From: Rhea pennata | Lineage: Eukaryota > Chordata > Aves > Rheiformes > Rheidae | DNA length: 64,000 bases | Direction: 5' to 3' | Assembly (NCBI RefSeq): GCF_028389875.1 | Contig: NC_084677.1 | Span: forward strand, 11,574,017 to 11,638,016 | Part shown: in pieces, positions 30,930-43,219 of the stretch | How positions within the stretch are numbered: the first letter of the stretch is position 1 | Layout: each line of letters starts with the position of its first letter | Made by a program: the position numbers and the translations under genes | Notes under the pieces: generated by a model | What the model was told of the DNA's origin: nothing | The model's input: only the letters and a program-made list of their open reading frames with translations | The model's database searches: none

Positions 30930-33900
30930 TTCATAATTTTACTAAAATGTTTTATTTGCCAGTATTTTAATACACACTCATCTGATCATACTTATGCTCC
31001 TACGTGCCCAGTAAAGGACAGAACGTGTGATTTAACGATCAAAGCGCAGGACCTGTAGTTACATTCTCCTCTCTCCAGCGACTCATTAAGCGATGCTGGA
31101 CCAAATACGTCTCTTTTTGCTAAACAGGAATGATATATTCTTGAAATGCTCTGAAATTCATTGCATATATTCCAAATATTGTGCTTCTAGGAAAAAAAAT
31201 TATTCTGAAACAAATTGTCAGCTTTTAGCAGCTGAGAAGTAATAAACAATGTCCAAAATTACAGCACACCCCACGGTCTTCTACAACAGAGAAAACTCCT
31301 AGGAATCCTGGTTTATTAAATAGTATAATTTGCTACTTCTCTTGAATGATTAAATTGATAACAGCTTTTGCTAACAATGTTTATATAGCTTTAGTCTCTG
31401 GTGTTTTTTGATCGTAAATTATCTACCCGGAACTGCAAGTAGTGACTGATAATAAGGTTATTGCAGTCTTCTATGCAAAGTAGGTGTTACCACTTCGTAT
31501 TCCTTCCCTGGAATATTATGTTTACTTTTTTTGTGTTTCTCTACAACATATTGTTCACGTGGGAAATGCTGGTATCTTGCATTATTTTCCTTAAAACTAC
31601 TTTCTGACATTGGTGCAATAGTTAAAAATAAATTTAATATTTTTAGCAACTATTAATGATTGAGAAAATATATTGGACTATTTTTGGAATGCTGAAGTAA
31701 TAAAGTTATGCCAAATTATATTCATTAAAAAGTCCTTACAAGAAATTAGGATTGTTAGAGAAATTAGTATGAAAAAATATTTTCAGAGCTTTTTCTTTTG
31801 ATAATTTAAAGCACAGTAAATTCTGCTTTCAAATTAATCTAAAGCATTCAGGACACTAAAGAATTAGATACAAAAACATCTAAGAATATTTCACAGATGG
31901 ATTTAATATAGGAAAGAGAAAACAGTTCTTGTCAACAAGTTAAAGTTTATCACTGTGAGAGACAGAGATGAAAATAAATAGTACTCTTATCATCAGTTTT
32001 GAAAATCCAATCAAGATGTTGTAGTTTTATCTGCCAGCTTATTTTTCAGTTCTGGAGTCCTGTCTACACGCAGGGTTTGGGAAAGGCCTTAGAGATGGGC
32101 ATAGAGAGCAACAGTATGGTTTTGTTACTCATGAGAATTTAGCTGTGCTCATTATGCATCTTCTGCTGAAATTATTTCTCTTCTAGCAGGAATAAAACCA
32201 GAACAGAGGCCTTACCAGGCCAGAGAGCAGAAAACAACCTTACAGAAGAGTTATTTTCCATAACTGAACTAACCTCCCACTTTCCCCAAGATGTTCATGT
32301 TTTTTGAAGTGTCCTCAGTCAGCTGCAGGTTTTCAGAACTTTTATGTGAGAAGTCTTTCAGGTGCAACTGTCTGTCATTTCCTAAAGCTCTGGATTTTTC
32401 CCCCAGAAATATTTAAGTAAATGAAGAAGATACTCAGCATGAAGCATTCTTTATCCAGTATGAAAACGTTTAGCAGTCTACTTTAATAGCTTTGTGGATT
32501 AAAATTGTGCCATAGATGTCTAAAATAGTTGAATTATTTTTCCATAAAATGTGCTTTAATAGTTTTGATAGTAACAAAAAGAATTACTCTCAAATATATC
32601 TGCAGTAGCTTTGTTTAATTTTGAATACTTGGAGATCTGCTAAATGCTGCTGAATTATAAACCTGATGCAGATATCCTCAGAGCAGAGCTAGCATCTATA
32701 CAACTGCAATTTCTGTGTTTGAAAACATAATCAAGCTCAAAAAGAGGCACATAAGAAAGGAAACTCAAAAATAAAATGTTTTCTCAAATTACTTTGTAGG
32801 ACATTAGTTTTCAAACACATCTATTGTATTTTGTACACTAAGTCAAAAAATTTATGCTTGTTTTATCTGAAGCATGGCAATCTGCCAACCTTAGCTTTTA
32901 GAGATAAATTCTGCTATTCAGAGTAGAAGTTTTTATATCTGAGGCCACTTCCTTCTGCTATTTTATCATCTTCCTGGTTTTGTCTGTTTTCAATAAATGC
33001 CTTTGTATTTTCACATCTTTTATATGCATGTATACACAGATCCTTTCCTCTGTACGAAAACTGACAGTTGCAAGTTTAAAGGATAAAAACCAGACCGTTG
33101 ACTTCAATTTCATTGCACTAATGCACTAAATAGCTGTTTTTGAAATATACCATAAAAAGATCTTAATATGTTAATTTTAAAAGTATTTTCTGAATTAGGG
33201 AGGGTGAGTTGATGTTTCATAACCAGGTTTTAAAAAGAAAAGAATCTCTGCTATAGCTATATTTAAGCACTCAGTTTGACATACAGAGGCTGGATTCTCA
33301 GAGTGAAAGTGAGTTACTTTAAAGCATCTCAAATTTAAACATACTGAAATTCTAAAAAGAAATTATTGTGAAGTCCAGTCATCTCCCCTTCCTCTGTCCA
33401 AAGCAGCTGAATGTTTCTGCCTGAAGAGAAGAACCTAAAAAACTCAGAAGCAAGGAGAAAGCAGAGAAAGAAAGACCAGAGATCTCTGCATACACAGTGG
33501 AGCAAAAAGACTTGGGAAACGTGGAGAACAACAAAATTAGAGGTGGTCGGGGAGAAAAATTAGATGCAATAAAGCAAACTGGAGAAAACTAGAGCTTTTG
33601 ACACAAAACCTGGAAGCTGGTGTTAGTGATGTTACTACCCATTTGAACAATCTGTCATGAATTCTTCTTTCCCACAGAAAAGTGTTGCAGAGGATATAAG
33701 TTGCAAATCATCACATACCAGTCTTTTTATAAAGCCCTTTTTGTTGTTCTCTAGACCTGTTCTTTTACAGTTATATTAGCTGAGTAAAAATAATGTGAGC
33801 AGTCCTATCAGGCTTAAATTACATTTTTATTTCTTAAGGATGATTATTTTATACTATGTTGACTGAGATCACAGGAATCTTTTTCTGTCCACAGAGGAAC

Positions 33901-34490
33901 TATATATAAGGTACCAAATTGTGTAACTACACAGAGGTAAGTGGAGTTACATCAGGAATTATTTTGACGAGTCTCCTCCATTTCCTTGGAAACACTCTTC
34001 ATTTCAGTACTCGCCAGGTTTTCACTTTGACTTTCCTTTGCTTAACATCTTGTAGTTAGAGACAAAGTTTTTCTTTCTTAAAGACCATAATGAGAAATAC
34101 AGCATTAGAAAGACAGTTAAGGTGAAGATTTTTTTTTAATTGGAAGTATATTTCTTATGATAAAAAAATACCAAGACATTTTTGTTGACGAGGAAGCATA
34201 TGGGATTATCTTATTCTTACATCTGTAAGGATGTGAAAGGAATAAAATAGTTTGTGTAATCATGGGAAGGAAAGAATTTAAAAGATGTTTTTCTCCTTCA
34301 GACCTTGTCTGTTTTTTTCTAGCTATACTAGTTAGAATATAATAGGGATGGTTCTTGATTAGAGACAGTAGGAACTTAAAGTATTACACATCACCTTTTA
34401 ACAAGAAATCACTTCCCCTTTTACACCTGAATTCAGCAGGAACTATGTATTTAAAAATTAACCTACAAGAGAAGCTGAAGACAAGCTCTC
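30930..34490. other. Beta intron or intergenic sequence
   Basis: A 3.6-kb AT-rich stretch with no coding signal that I can support on either strand. Confidence 0.5.
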
Positions 34491-34492
34491 AC

Positions 34493-34558
34493 CAGAATAC
34501 AACTGCGATTCAATGACTTCCATAAATTCACTCCTAGGGTCGCCACATGCACAAAATA
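34493..34558 (-). CDS. Gene 'beta' coding exon (DPRSEFMEVIESQLYS), possible start codon
   Basis: Minus strand. The frame FCACGDPRSEFMEVIESQLY with S runs to a good donor TCTG|gtgagag and leaves in phase 1, joining VYGTGK of the next exon. The acceptor gtttgtactaag|TATTTT is weak. An in-frame ATG (MEVIESQLYS) could be the translation start if the upstream exons are non-coding. Confidence 0.45.
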
Positions 34559-35949
34559 CTTAGTACAAACTAAATCCAATGGTTTGAATTTGTTAAAGAA
34601 AAAAACCCACAGTTTTGAAGGGTGGTTTTACCCCTGACGATTTTATGGTAGAGTTGGTATAATCTGTCTCCCTGCTCACAGTATAAAGCCAGGATAAAAC
34701 TTGGTCTAAACATTGTAATTCGTACTTAGCTAATCCTGGCAGGAGTGCAACTACATATTCATATTTGAATGGGATCAATTCAGTACCACTAAGTGATTTA
34801 GTATTACACAGACCACATATTAATAAACATATAAACCTGGCTATAGGCAGTTTGAGATAGGCTGAGCATGAGCGATCAAAAACTGAAATTGATGGAGAGC
34901 CCCTGACACCGTTTGCAGTTCAGAATAAGGCTAGGGTTACACCAGGATCTTGTCTCCACCGACAAAATTTAAGAACTCATCACTGCTTTCCCTTCTTCTT
35001 CCCATGTCATCCTTGTGTCACAGTCTACCAATGCTGCAATTGTGCCAGTGCAACTGTTTGTAGGACCAAGATGCAAACTTAGATGCAAATTCCACTGAAT
35101 TATCAGCAGGATAATTCAAGTTAAAAACAACTACTTTAGGATTTTTTAATCTGTGTTGAGTGATCCGATTTACAGCATGGCTCCACAGTTACATCAACAT
35201 GACTGAGAGGGCACTAAAAGTCACAGTCACTAGTTGGCAGTTCTTACTCCTGTCTAAATTTATGGTCTGATATTTATTAATTCCAGATTTATGCATTGCT
35301 GACTAGCCAGCAGCCCAGATTTGAGCCAGCTCATGTGGAGATACGCAATTGTATATCAAATGCTTACTGCTGAAGCAACAAGAGTACCTGATCTAATCCT
35401 TCTAATACAATGGTATGAGTGTGCCCAGCTTGTCACTTGGATGCCAGCCAGGGCAGCTGCCAGCTCAGGCCTTGACTGGATTTGAGAGTGGCATGTAATA
35501 ATACATTTACACACCCTAAAGTTGGAGTTAGCCAGAAGATCTGAAATCACAGACTACAACTCTTTCTCAGGATGGGAACAGAGTATGGTCTTGCTTAATG
35601 CTTTCTCTTTTGGAGAACAGGATTCTACTCACTTTACATCAAGCTCATTCAATTTCCTTAGTTAGAAAACCCTCTCAAACTCAATACAAAATCCAACTGA
35701 TGATTGGGTTAATTCCAGGTCCTTTGAATCCAAGTCCTCTTTTTCTGTTATTTTAGGCATATCTCTCATATTGGAAGTCATCCTGTTTGTGTCTGGCTGT
35801 ATGCATAATCAGTACTCTCAGGTAGAGTAAGTTCTAATGCAAAGCGTATTTCAGATCAGAGTATTACAGAGCTGCTGGACCTCTGCAATTTTTAAAAGGT
35901 TTGCTTTTCCTCTCTGGGACACTGCGGTGTTCTTTACTCAGTGACTCAC

Positions 35950-35987
35950 TAGCAGCCCCTCTCAGTGTTACACAATGGAAACCAGCA
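35950..35987 (-). CDS. Gene 'beta' tentative upstream exon
   Basis: A 38-nt minus-strand segment with donor GCTA|gtgagtc and acceptor ttggaaatcag|TGCTGG. It is open as AGFHCVTLRGAA. It enters in phase 2 and leaves in phase 1, which bridges the exons at 37,568 and 34,558. Short, so phase fit is the main support. Confidence 0.22.
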
Positions 35988-36510
35988 CTGATTTCCAAAA
36001 ACAGTAATGTTTGATGCTACGAGTAAATTATGTCCATTTAGAAGTCTTAAAAAACCTCAAAATATGTCAATAATTGTAATTTAAAGCAAGTTGCAAACAA
36101 AATCCAGATATGATTTAGAAGTTCATCTGTTTTCTTTCTCCCAGTTTTGATGTTCCCCCAACCAATATAAAATACTCGCATGTAAAATTTATCTTGACTA
36201 AATGAGAGGTGCAAACTCTTTTGAAACTGGTAAGACAACCAGCAAAGAAGACTTTCTATAAACGTATTTTTCCAGCTGAGACAAATATGATGTGTGTGAC
36301 AGCATAAAAAATTTAAGAAGCAATACTTGGCTAAAACCCATCTGCCAGACAGAGAAAATCTAAGAGTTGCCTTAAGGGATCAAGAAAAACAGATTATTCA
36401 AGTACTGATAAACCATAAAATGAGGGAAAAAAGACATGATGATGGACTAAGAGTTTCCTGCCTGGAAATTATCAGGCAATGCTTCTTAAAAGTTTTTTGA
36501 TTGTCTAGAT

Positions 36511-37008
36511 CTCCCCTGTACAAGAGAGACATGGAGCTACTGGAGAGAGTCCAGCGCAGGGCTGTGAAGATGATCAGAGGGCTGGAGCACCTGCCCTGTG
36601 AGGAACGGCTGCGAAAGCTGGGCCTCTTCAGCCTGGGGAAGAGAAGGCTGAGGAGGGATCTTATCAATGTGTACAAGCACCTGAAGGGAGGGTGTCAAGG
36701 GAACGGGGACAAACTCTTTTCAGTTGTCCCATCTGACAGGACAAGAGGCAATGGGCAGAAATTGAAGCACAGGAAGTTCCGCCTGACCGTGAGGGGGAAT
36801 TTCTTCACTGTGAGAGTGACGGAGCACTGGACCAGGTTGCCCAGAGAGGTTGTGGAGTCTCCTTCTGTGGATCTCTCCGGAGATCTTCAAGGCCCACCTG
36901 GATGCAACGCTCTCTAACATGCTCTAGGTGACCTGGCTGAGCAGGCAGGTTGGACTAGATGATCTCCAGAGGTCCCTTCCAACCTTACTGAATCTATGAT
37001 TCTATGAT
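36511..37008 (+). mobile_element. CR1 retroposon, 5'-truncated
   Basis: A non-LTR retroposon of the chicken-repeat-1 class. The 5' end reads into the C-terminus of the CR1 ORF2 ([20 protein letters not shown], about 130 open codons). The 3' end carries GGTCCCTTCCAACCTTACTG followed by the ATTCTATG octamer that marks bird CR1 tails. The copy is about 500 bp, the usual short truncated form, and well preserved. It lies between candidate beta exons. Confidence 0.95.
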
Positions 37009-37567
37009 CTGAAACAAAAGTTTTCTTTAATACAAATACAATGATTGAGTTTCAATGACAGTCACGCTGATTATCAACAAGATATTGTCTTAGGAAATGA
37101 AATACTTGCATCATTTTTCTAAACGTGAGTATCTAAATGAACAAGTAACAAAATCAACCAAGTAATTCTTATTTACAAAATGCTGCAGAATATCTATATA
37201 CCTTAAGCATGTATCCTGTTTTTAAAGATATATCCATATTCTTTAAAAATATTTGTACGTAGAATAATATTTTATATTCCTTGCATTTCAATGTTTTTTA
37301 AAAAATATTTAATTGTATTCTTCTGAAATACATATAGATGTTTTTTCATATGAATTTGTCTCCTTGCAGGTAACAATAAATCCTTCTTATCAAAACTAGC
37401 AGAAGTCACAATAAGCCAGACTTGTAAATGAGTGATGTGTTGACTGAAGACATGAAACAGGACTACTTGCATATGGGATGACTACCACCTTAACTAAGAT
37501 CTGAAAGATTCTTTCTTCCTTCCAACACTAAGATGCATCGCTCCATCCCCCTGTGACTGACACTTAC

Positions 37568-37604
37568 CAGTCTGATGGCACACTGGCAATTACTTGATTT
37601 CCTT
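37568..37604 (-). CDS. Gene 'beta' tentative upstream exon (GNQVIASVPSD)
   Basis: A 37-nt minus-strand segment with a strong donor GACTG|gtaagtg and good acceptor catttcttaacacag|AAGGAA, open as GNQVIASVPSD. Enters in phase 1, leaves in phase 2. Confidence 0.3.
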
Positions 37605-38296
37605 CTGTGTTAAGAAATGCAATTACGAATTTTCTCATATCTTTTAATAAATTGTTACCAATTCCCTACTACTGTCAACGTAATGAACATCATCATAGCT
37701 CATGCTTTTGATTAGAATTACAAAGTTAAAAAAAAAGCTATGGTCATAAAATGGAGTTTTACATTAATGAAACATTTACATTACTGAAAGAAGAAACTTA
37801 TCAAAGTAAGATTAAGCTTATTTCTTTCTACAAGAAAATTGAAGATGAAATCAAGATCATTTCCAGAATTTTCATTAACTGATAAAGAGCTATACAGAAA
37901 AAAAAGGAAGACACTCTTGTGGAGGAAAGGATATGACAACCAGCAAGGCTTTTCTACTCCTAAATTCTGTGATTATTAAAAAAAAAATGGGGGACAGTAA
38001 TTTTCATTCCCTATTTATTGCTATCTAGTTTAAAATGCAATCCATAGCAATCTTGCTAATTCAAGATTTAATGAGACCCTTAAATCCTTAAATACAAAAC
38101 AGTACAGATTAAATGAAAACAATCTACAATACAAAAATATAGCTTTTCTCACAAGCCCAGTACCCATCTAATGTAAATTAAGTTCAGTGTGCAAAACATT
38201 CAAAGCCCACTGTCAACCATCTCTGCATTCAAACTTGTTTTAAAGCCATCCTGTAACTGCGCTTTATAGATCCATAGTTCACAACAAATCTCTTAC

Positions 38297-38332
38297 CAAG
38301 GTAGTACTTCTGTTCAGTGTAACCGTCTCCTT
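38297..38332 (-). CDS. Gene 'beta' tentative upstream exon (GDGYTEQKYYL) at the edge of the CYTH3 island
   Basis: Minus strand. GDGYTEQKYYL runs to donor CTTG|gtaagag and leaves in phase 1, fitting the exon at 37,568–37,604. The acceptor (gtgcgtaag) is weak and an in-frame TAA lies just before it. I find no in-frame ATG upstream on this strand in the island, so this may be untranslated or wrongly framed. Confidence 0.22.
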
Positions 38333-39438
38333 CTTACGCACCAACTTACTAGAATCGTAACACAGCCGTTTTAGAATTTAAACCGTGAAGCACAGAGCAG
38401 CACCAAAGGCTTGTGATGTTCGTACGGTCTCCAGACGAGTTAGAATAACCGAGGAGAGGGGCTGTCAACGCCACAGCCCAGCTCCCAGGGCGAGGCGGTG
38501 CTACGAGGCGAGGGCGCTTCTGACACAGCTTCCCGGCCCGCGCCAGCCTGCAGCAGGAAAATGGGGGGAAAAAAAGTGGTGTTTTCCTGTTGGCTGACCC
38601 TTTCCTCTCCCCGTTTCCTTTCTGAGTAAAATTTGGACACACGAGGTTTTTTAAAAAAGACACAGCGAGGGGGTGCTGCCTGGGAAGGAAGGGGGGCCGC
38701 CGCCGCCGCCGCCCCGCCTGCCTTCGCGGAGCCCGCAGGCTGCCGCCGCCTTGAGAAGTGCGGGAAATGCCACAGTACTGCGAGCCCCAGGGCCGTGAGC
38801 TTGGAGAGCCCACGCACCACCGAGACGGCGGGCACGGGCCGCCCTGCCCTACCGCAGAAACAGGCCCGTTTCCACGCACGACCCGCGCGGCCCCGCCCGC
38901 GGGAGGCGCCCGCCGCAGCGAGCGCGGCAGCCCCGCGCGCCCTTCCAGGCGCTTCGACGCCCCCCGCCGCCCCTCCTGCGCGGCGCGGCCACCACCCGCC
39001 TCGCCCCGCTCCTTGAGACGCCTTCAAGGGGCGCAACGGCTCCCCGCCGGCCGCGGCCCGTCCTCCTCCCGGCGCCTCCCGCCACAGCCGCGCCCGCGGC
39101 CTCGACGCCGCCAGGCCGCGCCGACGAGCGCAGGCGGCCGGGAAGGAGGCGGCGCGGCGCTGACCCGCGCCCCGGCGGCGGCGGCGGCGGCGCAGGGCCG
39201 GCCGGGCCTGCCTGCCTTCCCCCCTCCGCCCCTCGGCGGGTCACATGAGAGGGGCGGGCGGCTGGGCCGAGGCGGCGGCTGCTGCCGCCGGGGCTGAGGC
39301 GGGGCCGGGCGGCGAGGGACGGGGCAGCGCGGCGGCGGCGGCGGTGTGGAAGCGGCGGCGAGGCGCCGAGCGGGTGGAGCGAGCCGCGGGCCTCCCTCCG
39401 CCGCGGCCGGTGCGGAGCGCGCTGCCTGCGGCCCCAAC

Positions 39439-39463
39439 ATGGACGAGGAGGGCGGCGGAGGCG
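39439..39463 (+). CDS. CYTH3: CYTH3 (cytohesin-3/GRP1) coding exon 1
   Basis: The ATG at 39,439 encodes MDEEGGGG and then splices at GGCG|gtaagcgg. Cytohesin-3 begins with the same acidic–glycine N-terminus (MDEDGGG…). It is an ARF guanine-nucleotide exchange factor with a coiled coil, Sec7 domain and PIP3-binding PH domain, acting at the plasma membrane in insulin signalling and integrin recycling. Only this 25-nt exon is in the window. The next coding exon (PEDLSLEEREELL…) was looked for up to 64,000 and not seen. Identification rests on the N-terminus, the CpG promoter and the RAC1–FAM220A–CYTH3 order and strands. Confidence 0.85.
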
Positions 39464-39725
39464 GTAAGCGGCGGAGCGGGGGCAGCGCGGCTCGGCCGCC
39501 CCGAGGCCGCGGGCGTTTGCGGAGCCGGGGCGAGGCGAGCGGAGCGGAGCGCGGGGCCCGCGGTGGGGAGAGCAGCGCTGGCGGGCGGGAGCTGCGTGCC
39601 TGCGCGTGTGCCATCGTAATGGAGGCTCCGTGCTGGCCCCGAGCGGCGCGCCGGGCGCGGGGTGGGGGGCGAACCGCGCCTGAGGGCGGGAGGGCAGCGC
39701 GTCCCCGGGGAGGACCGGGCTGGCG

Positions 39726-39761
39726 CCCGCCGGGAGCTGCTCTCCCGCCGGGAGCTGCTCT
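39726..39761. repeat. 18-bp tandem duplication in CYTH3 intron 1 start
   Basis: Two adjacent copies of CCCGCCGGGAGCTGCTCT, at 39,726 and 39,744. Confidence 0.85.
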
Positions 39762-40629
39762 CCGCTCTGCCGGAGGTCGGTAGCGAACGGCGGATTCGCA
39801 GCAGGCAGCGCGTTTGGCGAGCGCGCGTGTGTAAAGCCGGTCTGAATAACCAGTTCTGCCGTCTCGTCGGTGCTAATGGTGGCTGGAGTGAGCCGGGAAG
39901 CGGCCGGTGCCGCCGGGGGCGGCGGGAGGGACCGCGCGGGCCGGCCCGGGCCCCCGGCGGCCGCGGTGAAGAGCTGCGGGGCGAATCCGCCGAGCAACAG
40001 CGTGAACGCGCCGCGTTTGAGCGCGCTGGTTCCCGTTCAGAGAGGCGAAGCGATGGCTGAAGCGCGTGTGATTAAGCGCGGAGATTGCTAATTCTAAGTA
40101 GAATTGCCCGCAACTCGGAAATCGAGTGGGTGCGGTGTTTGTTTTGACAACTTGGGGGGGAAAAATACCAAGATGAATCAGAACAGTAAGTCTTCGAACA
40201 GCCCTGTGTAACTGTGGCCGTTTCTCAGCGCTCCTCTCGCTTGATTTGTCCGTGATCGATTAGCAAAAATCCGAAGAGGGAGCACCGTGACAAAACAAGC
40301 CAGCCCTCGTTTAAAAATTAGCATCAGAAACACTGGAACACTGTGAAGAGCAGAAAACTCATTCATACTCAAAATAATGTTATTTTTACAGTATCGTGGA
40401 CTTGCATCTGTCCTAAAGGGAAGTTATTGTGCGTGTTGACACTAAACCCGCGTCAGGTGGTTTTTTTCACGTGTAAGACTTTAGACTTTAAAGTGGACCT
40501 GTTGCAGAATCAATCTTTCATAAGCTGCTAAGAGTTTCAGAGCTGAGTTTTCAGGGGAGAAGAAATACTCAGAATCTCAGGAGGATTTGGTCTGCATTTA
40601 GTAAGACTAGTTGTATTGCTGAAGAAGTC

Positions 40630-40638
<9 letters not shown>

Positions 40639-40667
<29 letters not shown>
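40639..40667. repeat. (TA)n microsatellite
   Basis: About 14 TA units. Confidence 0.95.
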
Positions 40668-40673
<6 letters not shown>

Positions 40674-41274
40674 TGTTAAATGTGCAAGTTAAACTATTCT
40701 CTAGATTCAAGCCCATTCCTTTCCTTTTTTTTTTTTTTGGTCAAACTACAGTGTATTTTCTGTTCCTCCTTACTTGGCTTTACAGTAAAACAGTCACAGA
40801 CCAATAGGACTGGAAGTTTTTCTGCAATCAGTGTGTTTGGACTTTTACACTAGGTTCTTGTGAGTATTACATTCCTTTCAAAATAGAGATCCATTCTGGC
40901 TTCTCTTACGGCACACAATCAATCTGGAACACCAGGATTAGTTAGATAATTTCCAGCTAATGAACTGTTATTTTAAATTAGGATTTTTTTTCTTTCTTTT
41001 TAAACAGTACAGTGCACGTGGAAAGTGTTGATTTGACAGCCAGTCAATTTTAAAATGTTTTAGCGCTGCTGACAAGTCCTGGGATACAACCTAAGTGAAT
41101 CTGAGCAGGGCTGTCAGCATTTTGAAACTCGACAGGACATTTGCAGGGCTCCCAAGATTCTCATTACTGAGTGGGAAACTCATGGGGCTACGCTTATCAG
41201 TGTGTGCAGGTGCTTAGGAAGTGTGCAAAATTATTTGAGAACTGCATAGAATCTCTAATGAGAGACTTGAACTA

Positions 41275-41510
41275 GATAAGCATCTAAATAGCTAGGACAT
41301 TAGACTGTGATTCAGGAGGTAAACTTCTGTTCCCAGTTCAGTTCTGCCTGTTGCCCTGCTCTTCAGTTTAGCTCTCATCTTATGCTTCAGTTTCCTTATC
41401 TATCAAATGGGATTGGTTGTTCTACCACATGTTATAAAAACTGTGAGTGAAAGCAGAGCTATGTGAAGTTGGCTGTTATTATTTTATAAACATTTAATGG
41501 AAGAGAAATG
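41275..41510 (+). repeat. Ancient MIR-type SINE (CORE-SINE/LINE tail)
   Basis: The stretch follows the MIR order: TAGACTGTGATTCAGGAGG, then CCCAGTTCAGTTCTGCCTGTT, then TTCAGTTTCCTTATCTATCA with AATGGGA, ending in GTTATTATTTTATAAA. The matching consensus signposts are 'gattcaggagacctgggttc', 'cccagctctgcc' and 'tcagtttcctcatctgtaaa'. This is a very old amniote repeat, heavily diverged. Confidence 0.7.
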
Positions 41511-43219
41511 TTAATTCAGGGAATTGTTCTTAGTACTGCTTTCTCTTTTGTATGTGGAGTCTGAATAGGGGCTTGCATTTATATTATACAATCCATTTAT
41601 GCACAAAACTCCCATTGATTCAGTGGAGGCTGTGTGCATGGATTATCAATGTGATATGATCCAAGTCAATTAGTGTTTGTTTCAACCTACTTTTGTGTTC
41701 TAGTTAAAATATCTCTGTGGTTCACTTAGTTCAGGAAATTTCTCCTCCCTGTCCTTACTTGGTTGAGTATCACATGTGATCTGACTGAGGTTTTTCTTAT
41801 GTGCGTGCTGTTAATGTAGTGATGGTACCATTGAACTGAGATCTTTACATTGAATATTGGTGTTGGCGGTAGGTGGTATGATTGTGTACTGCTAAATAGT
41901 AAATCTTCTGTGTAATTAAAGAATATATAAATAGTCTATGTGTATCACTGTATAGAAGACATAGCAGAATATGCTTATTTTTTTTTCCTTCTGAATTTGA
42001 GTCTAGTCGTGCAATGGCTTCAGAGTCCCCCCAGTTCAACTTGGTGGCTCTCCATCTGGAGACACTACAAGATCAATTACCGATCAACTTTTGTGTATAT
42101 GTTTGTTTTAAACTAACTCTATGAAGGGCTCTGAACAGACATACAAAGAAGTTAAAATCCTGCCTCTGCTTGAAGAATAAACAACACTGTAGCAACTAAT
42201 TATGGCAGAGCACTTCTCTACTGTTTCCCGAACTCCAGGCTTTACTGCTGAATCTTGAAGCTTATTTGGAGGTGAGAGGGCTGCTCAGTTGCTATGCTCT
42301 GCTAGTCCTTGGCTGCACTTGCCAGCAGTGGTGCCAGGTAGGATGTTTGTTTCTATTATAGAGGCAGCCATTTACTAGGAACTAGACTGAGAGACCAGCT
42401 CGACTTGTAGAAGACTCAGAAGAATAGATTTGCTGCCAAAGCAAATTTAGCAATCTGACTTCTGTCTGTGTAGCAAAGCAGTTATCCATTTGTAGGTAAA
42501 AGCTGTTAAATGTAATAAACCCCACAGACAATCAACTTGAAACACTTTTTCTAAAAATGTACATCACCTATAGACATGAGTATCCTCAGGATCTCTTCTG
42601 TTCTTTACATTGTAATATCTTTTAAGGATAGATATTAAAGATAGAATCCATGCGTCTTTCTCATGGTTATATAGACTTGCTTTCTATTTAAGTCTAAAAT
42701 TGCATATTTTGTTCATTGCAAAAGATAAAATACATTTCCTATAAACATTCCTGTGTGTTAGCACTACCTACTCATTAAAGTGGATAACTTGTAGTTTTAA
42801 AGAGTTGTCCGAAAAGGTCTTTGGAGGCAGGTTTGTAGATTTACAAAACATTCTAGGGAAATGTCAAGAATAAAAAAAACACACCTGACTGTTAAACTAA
42901 CCACCTGTGCTGGTTTTAGGGCGAGAGCAAAATAGCTGATACGAGACACAATTAAAAGAAACAAGTAAATGACAGAATCAAGAGCTTCATACTAAAGCTT
43001 TTTTGCTAAATAAATACATATTCATGCTAAATGGAATGTCTTGTCTTTGTTTGTAAAGCTAACCTGTCATTCAATAGTATAATAATTTTACTCCAATTTA
43101 ATATCACTCTAAAAGAAAAATGCCATCATAAAACATTATTAATTACATTTTGAAATGGTAACTATTTTTAGTGGTATCATATATATAATAGAGAAAGAGG
43201 TTGCCATATTTTTCTTAGC

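Larger units (their letters stand above)
38460..40070. promoter_or_regulatory. CYTH3: CYTH3 CpG island and promoter
   Basis: A long CpG island starting about 1 kb upstream of the CYTH3 ATG. It contains (GCC/GGC)n tracts near 38,697–38,717, 39,174–39,190 and 39,329–39,345, and an E-box-like CACATG at 39,242. The large ORFs on both strands are artefacts of GC-rich DNA. Its left extension (38.4–38.9 kb) is long enough to serve a divergent minus-strand transcript. Confidence 0.8.

Noticed and set aside
35356-35552. Minus-strand candidate exon ending TTCAGCA|gtaagc
   Set aside because: Two frames are open, the residues are not protein-like, and phase does not fit the beta exon at 34,493.
36501-36917. 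138-codon plus ORF
   Set aside because: It is the CR1 ORF2 C-terminus, not a host gene; the same applies to the minus ORF at 62,497–62,853.
38349-40091. ORFs of up to 382 codons around CYTH3 exon 1
   Set aside because: Same CpG-island artefact; only the MDEEGGGG exon with its donor is supported.
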